In this document: positions 61,401 to 64,000 of the stretch, piece after piece
How the letters are laid out: each line of letters begins with the position of its first letter
How positions within the stretch are numbered: the first letter of the stretch is position 1
Assembly: GCF_032854445.1 (NCBI RefSeq)
Contig: NC_088303.1
Coordinates: 25,181,501-25,245,500, forward strand
Source of the DNA: Liolophura sinensis
Lineage: Eukaryota; Mollusca; Polyplacophora; Chitonida; Chitonidae
Reading direction: 5' to 3'
DNA: 64,000 nt
The notes under the pieces: generated by a model
Databases searched by the model: none
What the model saw: the letters and a program-made list of their open reading frames with translations, nothing else
What the model was told of the DNA's origin: nothing
Program-made: the position numbers and the translations under genes

Positions 61401-63860
61401 GAGGATTAGTCTAAGTAAGAAACTAATTATTCAGTTGGAAATTTTGTTGTTAATATAGTTTATTCTTTTATTGCTTTTATTTACAGTTTTACCGTAACAG
61501 TAATTAATAAAAAGTGGGTTAAAGTTCATGTTGTTTGATATTGTTTCCATCATATTTCATCTATGGTAAATATAGAGATATTGAAATGAAGTTGTTCTGT
61601 TGTAATTACACTTTTGTCCTTGTCATAAATTGTTTACTCTTGTAGAAATCCATAGTTTGTGAAGAGAACATTTTTTCTTACTCCAGTCAATACATACAGT
61701 ACATGTAAATGACCTAAATATTCACCCCCAAAATATGCATTTTTAGGGGGAAAATATTAAACTGTCATCAAATTTACAATTTTCCAACAGGATATCATGC
61801 TACTCTCCCAACAAACTTTTAAAAAAACCTTTCTTAGGTCTATAGAACTTTTGGAATCATGCAAAATGCGCAACTTTAGTCATGGGCAAAATGTTAGGTC
61901 ATTCACCGTAAACATGTGTTAGAGTGGATATTGAATTTGTGTCACATGAAGAAGCTTTTGCCTTAAAGCTTAGGTCAAAACTTCTTGTCTCTTTTTAGGT
62001 TCAGGAATTCCAGAAATGAAAACAATATTGCGAGGAGTTGTACTCAAAGAGTATTTGACATTCCGTACACTTGTGGCCAAAATAGTGGGGTTATGTTCAT
62101 CATTGGGGAGCACGTTACCCATTGGGAAAGAGGTGAGTAAAATAGTGGGGTTACGTTCATCATTGGGGAGCACGTAACCCATTGGGAAAGAGGTGGGTTA
62201 AATAGTGGGGTTATGTTCATCATTGGGGAACACGTTACCCTTTGGGAAAGAGGTGGGTAAAATAGTGGGGTTATGTTCATCATTGGGGAGCACGTAACCC
62301 ATTGGGAAAGAGGTGAGTAAAATAGAGGGGTTACGTTCATCATCGGGGAGCACGTAACCCATTGGGAAAGAGGTGAGTAAAATAATGGGGTTATGTTCAT
62401 CATTGGGGAGCACGTTACCCTTTGGGAAAGAAGTGAGTAAATTAGTGATTTTATGATCATCAATGCAGTACCTGAGGATGGTATACTTAATAGTAAATAT
62501 GGTTTACACTGTTCTAGTGAACATTGAAGTATATTTAACTGAATTCAGATTTAAGATTGAAAAAAAGGGGTTAGATTCTGTTTAATGCACTGTTTATTCA
62601 CATTTTTTATTTCACATTTGTTTGTTTTTTCAGGGTCCATTTGTCCATGTTGCCAGTATTGTAGCTACATTGCTGAGTAAATTTATAACCTCATTCAGGG
62701 GAATATTTGAGGTGAGTGCAAAGTGTCACAATCAGGGAAAATTATCACAATGTTCTAGGTTAATGCAGACTCTGATACTGATGTTCCCCTTCTAATATGT
62801 TGACAAAAGGTGCTGAGGTTTGGCAAAACTAGACAAACATGTACCCTAATTTGCTATTTCAACTTTCTAAAGTGCCCTTTGGGATGAAAAAAAGGTTGCC
62901 TCTCACAACACCGAAATTAGGTACGGACAATCCGTAGGTATTGAAGAAAAATTCTACTGAAGTATTTTGTAATCTCTTGTATGCTGCTTGTCAGAAACGG
63001 GATCTTTATATGACCATTTTTGAAGTTTCAGTATTTTTTTTTTCCAAAAAATAACATTTTGTGTGTGCTGGTACATGTACACATGGCCATTTAGCATCAG
63101 AATCTGATGCGTGTCTATGACAATGCAACCTTGGCATCCGCGTAAACCAGAAGACTATCGCATGTAGCTGACATATCCACCACCATGGGGAGAAAACTCA
63201 GTACCGTCTGATGTTATGCTCTATTAACGTTGATATTACGAATGGTAGTAAGTGTTTTCTTTTCACAGAATGAGTCGAGGAAGTCAGAAATGCTGGCTGC
63301 AGCATGTGCAGTTGGTGTAGCATGTACATTTGCAGCTCCAATTGGAGGTAAGGGGAAATCACTCTCAAAGAATCATGTTAAGAGTAACCAGTTACATATA
63401 GTGACCTCCCTTGATCAGTCATTGCGGATACTGTCTTTGGTTGAGAAGAGTATCTTTCAGAATAATTTGTTGAAGGTTAAGCATAGGAAACCAGAAATTT
63501 GGGATTCCAGAAACTATTTTTTTTTACGATCTTTTGTGTAAAGGAAGATTTTCAGAAGGGTTATATTGGATAGTGGTACCTTTGTCATAGTTGACTGGCT
63601 TTTGTGCTTTAGGTGGACATTTTTGATCACTGCAGTTTGTGCTTGGAGTTTGAGGACATCCAGGAATTTGTTAATTCAGCTTTTATTTTCCTGTGTTGTC
63701 TACAAGTTGACTAAATTAACATTTGTTGTTGCAGGTGTATTATTCAGTATTGAGGTAACAGCCACGTACTTCGCTGTGCGAAACTACTGGCGAGGTTTCT
63801 TTGCGGCTGTCTGTGGAGCGTTAGTCTTCAGGCTGCTGGCCTTCTGGTTTAAGGATGAAG
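49369..63860 (+). CDS. CLCN2-like: ClC-2-type chloride channel, first eight coding exons (3' truncated by window)
   Basis: Eight exons join in phase to 282 residues collinear with vertebrate ClC-2 from the cytosolic N-terminus ([15 protein letters not shown]) through about the helix-J region. Signature motifs: GSGIP at 144-148; GKEGP at 186-190, with gating glutamate E188; AAPIGGVLFSIE in the pore region. ClC-2-type proteins are dimeric plasma-membrane chloride channels gated by hyperpolarisation and swelling. The rest, including the two CBS domains (human ClC-2 is about 900 residues), lies right of the window. ClC-2 is favoured over ClC-1 or ClC-K by the N-terminal YGRYT motif and the wording of [18 protein letters not shown] 9.6-kb intron after exon 2 is filled with repeats. 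Confidence 0.95.
50675..50900 (-). repeat. tRNA-derived SINE, near-full copy
   Basis: Minus-strand copy in ClC intron 1. The tail is eroded (TTGGTGTTTTACTC), but GGCCAGCATCATGGAGGGAG, the CCCTGGAGAAACCCACGGCC block, the GAACTCACAGC box-B region and the GGCTCCTGGGTCATTGTGCT head are clear. Confidence 0.88.
51031..51160 (+). CDS. CLCN2-like: ClC-2-like exon 2
   Basis: Residues 14-56 plus one base, [20 protein letters not shown] followed by a Lys/Arg-rich cytosolic stretch. Acceptor TTTCAG, donor TTGT|GTGAGT, phase 1. Confidence 0.9.
51438..51664 (+). mobile_element. MITE-like element, copy B
   Basis: Same orientation as copy A. The left end reads TAAATGACCTAAAATTTTG; interior TTTCTGAAAGTTCTATTCTA and TTTGAGGTTTGTTTGGAGGG match copies A, C and D. 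The right terminal repeat is eroded. Confidence 0.68.
52173..52390 (-). mobile_element. MITE-like element, copy C
   Basis: Inverted relative to copies A and B. Ends read TTAATTACCTAAAATTTTGC and AAAATTTTAGGTCATTTACA, good terminal inverted repeats. Interior CTTCCAAACAAATCTCAAAA is the complement of the shared core. Confidence 0.72.
54130..55400. repeat. Long degenerate minisatellite of about 30-bp units
   Basis: Dozens of imperfect copies of CAGTTTGGTTCTATGAGTAT plus ATCACTTC. A longer block with AGTCATGAGAAAAATATAAT is itself duplicated near 54160 and 54270. Confidence 0.85.
56201..56270. repeat. 18-bp tandem repeat, four copies
   Basis: Unit TTTAGTGGCTGTGTAGTG with single-base differences (TTTAATGGC in later copies). 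Confidence 0.9.
57628..57893 (+). mobile_element. Full-length young tRNA-derived SINE with target-site duplication
   Basis: Starts GGGCCTCCGTGGCTC. Box A-like TGGCTCATTTGGT is at 57638-57650 and box B-like GAGTTCAAGTCC at 57706-57717, the Pol III promoter of a tRNA-derived SINE. The body carries CCATAATGCTGGCCGCCGTC and GAGTACGGCGTAAAACACC, and the tail is AAATAAATAAAT. It is flanked by perfect 12-bp copies of TCAATATATTGA (57616-57627 and 57894-57905). This is the best copy in the window and the reference for the others. Confidence 0.95.
58139..58546. repeat. 50-51-bp minisatellite, about eight copies
   Basis: Units of GGTTGTGTGTATGACTGGGG followed by CTAGATGTGAGGTGTTGAAT and ACTGGGAGG; copy starts fall at roughly 58141, 58192, 58242, 58292, 58342, 58393, 58443 and 58492. 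Copies are more than 90% alike by eye. Confidence 0.95.
60058..60240 (-). repeat. Old tRNA-derived SINE copy
   Basis: Minus-strand, heavily diverged. ATTTATTTATTG tail complement, then GCCCAGGGTAAACCACTGAC and GCAAGTTACTGTCACACTTT, which align with the same segment of the copy at 9514-9760. Confidence 0.6.
60717..60848 (+). CDS. CLCN2-like: ClC-2-like exon 3, first membrane helix
   Basis: Residues 57-100 plus one base, [20 protein letters not shown] then [26 protein letters not shown] and the hydrophobic helix B match ClC-2. Acceptor TTTCAG, donor AAG|GTATGA. Confidence 0.94.
61139..61267 (+). CDS. CLCN2-like: ClC-2-like exon 4, helices B-C
   Basis: Residues 101-143 plus one base, starting [20 protein letters not shown] and ending HIVSPQAI. 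Acceptor TTTCAG, donor TAG|GTAAGC. Confidence 0.93.
   Translation, partial: LKSGYTKSCLSPYRCSLWPGCHTPLFSSSLLLGLLISSPHRL
61703..61913 (-). mobile_element. MITE-like element, copy D
   Basis: Inverted relative to A and B. Left end GTAAATGACCTAAATA, right end GTTAGGTCATTCACCGTAAAC. Interior CTCTCCCAACAAACTTTTAA complements the shared core. It lies about 85 bases before the acceptor of ClC exon 5. Confidence 0.72.
61999..62132 (+). CDS. CLCN2-like: ClC-2-like exon 5 with selectivity motif GSGIP
   Basis: Residues 144-188: [20 protein letters not shown], then [19 protein letters not shown]188 is the gating glutamate. The 3' part and donor of this exon form the first copy of a 60-bp tandem array. 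Acceptor TTTTAG, donor GAG|GTGAGT. Confidence 0.95.
62081..62470. repeat. 60-bp tandem array copying an exon end and its splice donor
   Basis: Six full copies start at 62081, 62141, 62201, 62261, 62321 and 62381, with a partial seventh. The unit runs from AATAGTGGGGTTATGTTCAT through ATTGGGAAAGAGGTGAGT, i.e. the last 52 bases of ClC exon 5 plus the donor. All copies keep a GT donor (GTGAGT or GTGGGT). The 139-codon open frame on the minus strand across the array is a by-product. Confidence 0.95.
62634..62711 (+). CDS. CLCN2-like: ClC-2-like exon 6
   Basis: Residues 189-214, [20 protein letters not shown] then FRGIFE; GP completes the GKEGP motif across the intron. Acceptor TTTCAG, donor GAG|GTGAGT. 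Confidence 0.95.
63269..63347 (+). CDS. CLCN2-like: ClC-2-like exon 7
   Basis: Residues 215-240 plus one base, [20 protein letters not shown] then FAAPIG. Nearly identical to vertebrate ClC-2. Acceptor TTCACAG, donor GAG|GTAAGG. Confidence 0.95.
63735..63860 (+). CDS. CLCN2-like: ClC-2-like exon 8, last one in the window
   Basis: Residues 241-282 plus one base, [20 protein letters not shown] then [18 protein letters not shown]. Acceptor TTGCAG, donor AAG|GTATGA in phase 1, so the gene continues beyond 64000. Confidence 0.95.
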
Positions 63861-64000
63861 GTATGATGGGTTATCCTTGTCAAATGGGAAATAAATTTCA
63901 AATTGAATTTTGATGAGCTGGTTGAGTTCTACAGATGCGTTAATTTGTAGTGTGAAGCCAGAGAGAGTGTTGTAGCGTAAATCAAGTGAGAATCCACTGA

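Noticed and set aside
62044-62463. 139-codon minus-strand frame with a 20-residue repeat
   Set aside because: It is the antisense reading of the 60-bp array derived from ClC exon 5; periodicity in multiples of three keeps it open.
1-64000. tRNA, rRNA genes or CRISPR arrays
   Set aside because: The tRNA-like sequences are heads of SINEs without a full cloverleaf, no rRNA stretch was seen, and the tandem arrays lack repeat-spacer structure; the DNA is eukaryotic.

Overview
The window is animal nuclear DNA: AT-rich, intron-heavy, with GT-AG introns, frequent TACATGTA-type palindromes and many tRNA-derived SINE copies. The protein sequences point to a mollusc, most likely a bivalve. Three conserved genes can be read exon by exon; nearly everything else is intron, intergenic DNA or repeats. 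All gene calls rest on reading translated exons by eye, with no database search.

Layout: (1) 1-9172 holds no exon I can identify with confidence, only SINE fragments, simple sequence and a few unexplained open frames. (2) 9173-15671, minus strand: first seven coding exons (201 residues) of a WRAP73/WDR8-type WD40 centrosomal protein; its 3' half is not found in the window. (3) 15672-16750: divergent promoter interval. (4) 18367-39459, plus strand: a complete p53/p63/p73 gene. Its exons encode an N-terminal transactivation motif with the FxxxWxxL MDM2 triad, the DNA-binding domain, the tetramerisation domain, and two alternative C-terminal ends: a short p53-like tail (31925-32033, 431 aa) or a SAM-domain p63/p73-like tail (37963-39459, 585 aa). 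(5) 39460-49368: intergenic repeats and a few start-codon/YY1-like elements. (6) 49369-63860, plus strand: the first eight coding exons (282 residues) of a ClC-2-type chloride channel, which runs off the right edge.

Most notable: inside the third-exon/fourth-exon intron of the p53-family gene there is a near-perfect full p53 response element (22278-22297) and, about 200 bp downstream, a candidate 13-codon alternative first exon (22496-22534) with a strong donor that splices in frame into the next exon. This is the architecture of the vertebrate delta-N p73 internal promoter. Also unusual are two exon-edge tandem duplications: a 94-bp triplication that copies the 3' splice site and first codons of the DNA-binding-domain exon (27221-27502), and a 60-bp, six-copy array that copies the end and 5' splice donor of a ClC exon (62081-62470). 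The head-to-head WRAP73/p53-family arrangement matches human WRAP73/TP73, and the nearby ClC-2 gene recalls the TP63/CLCN2 linkage on human 3q.
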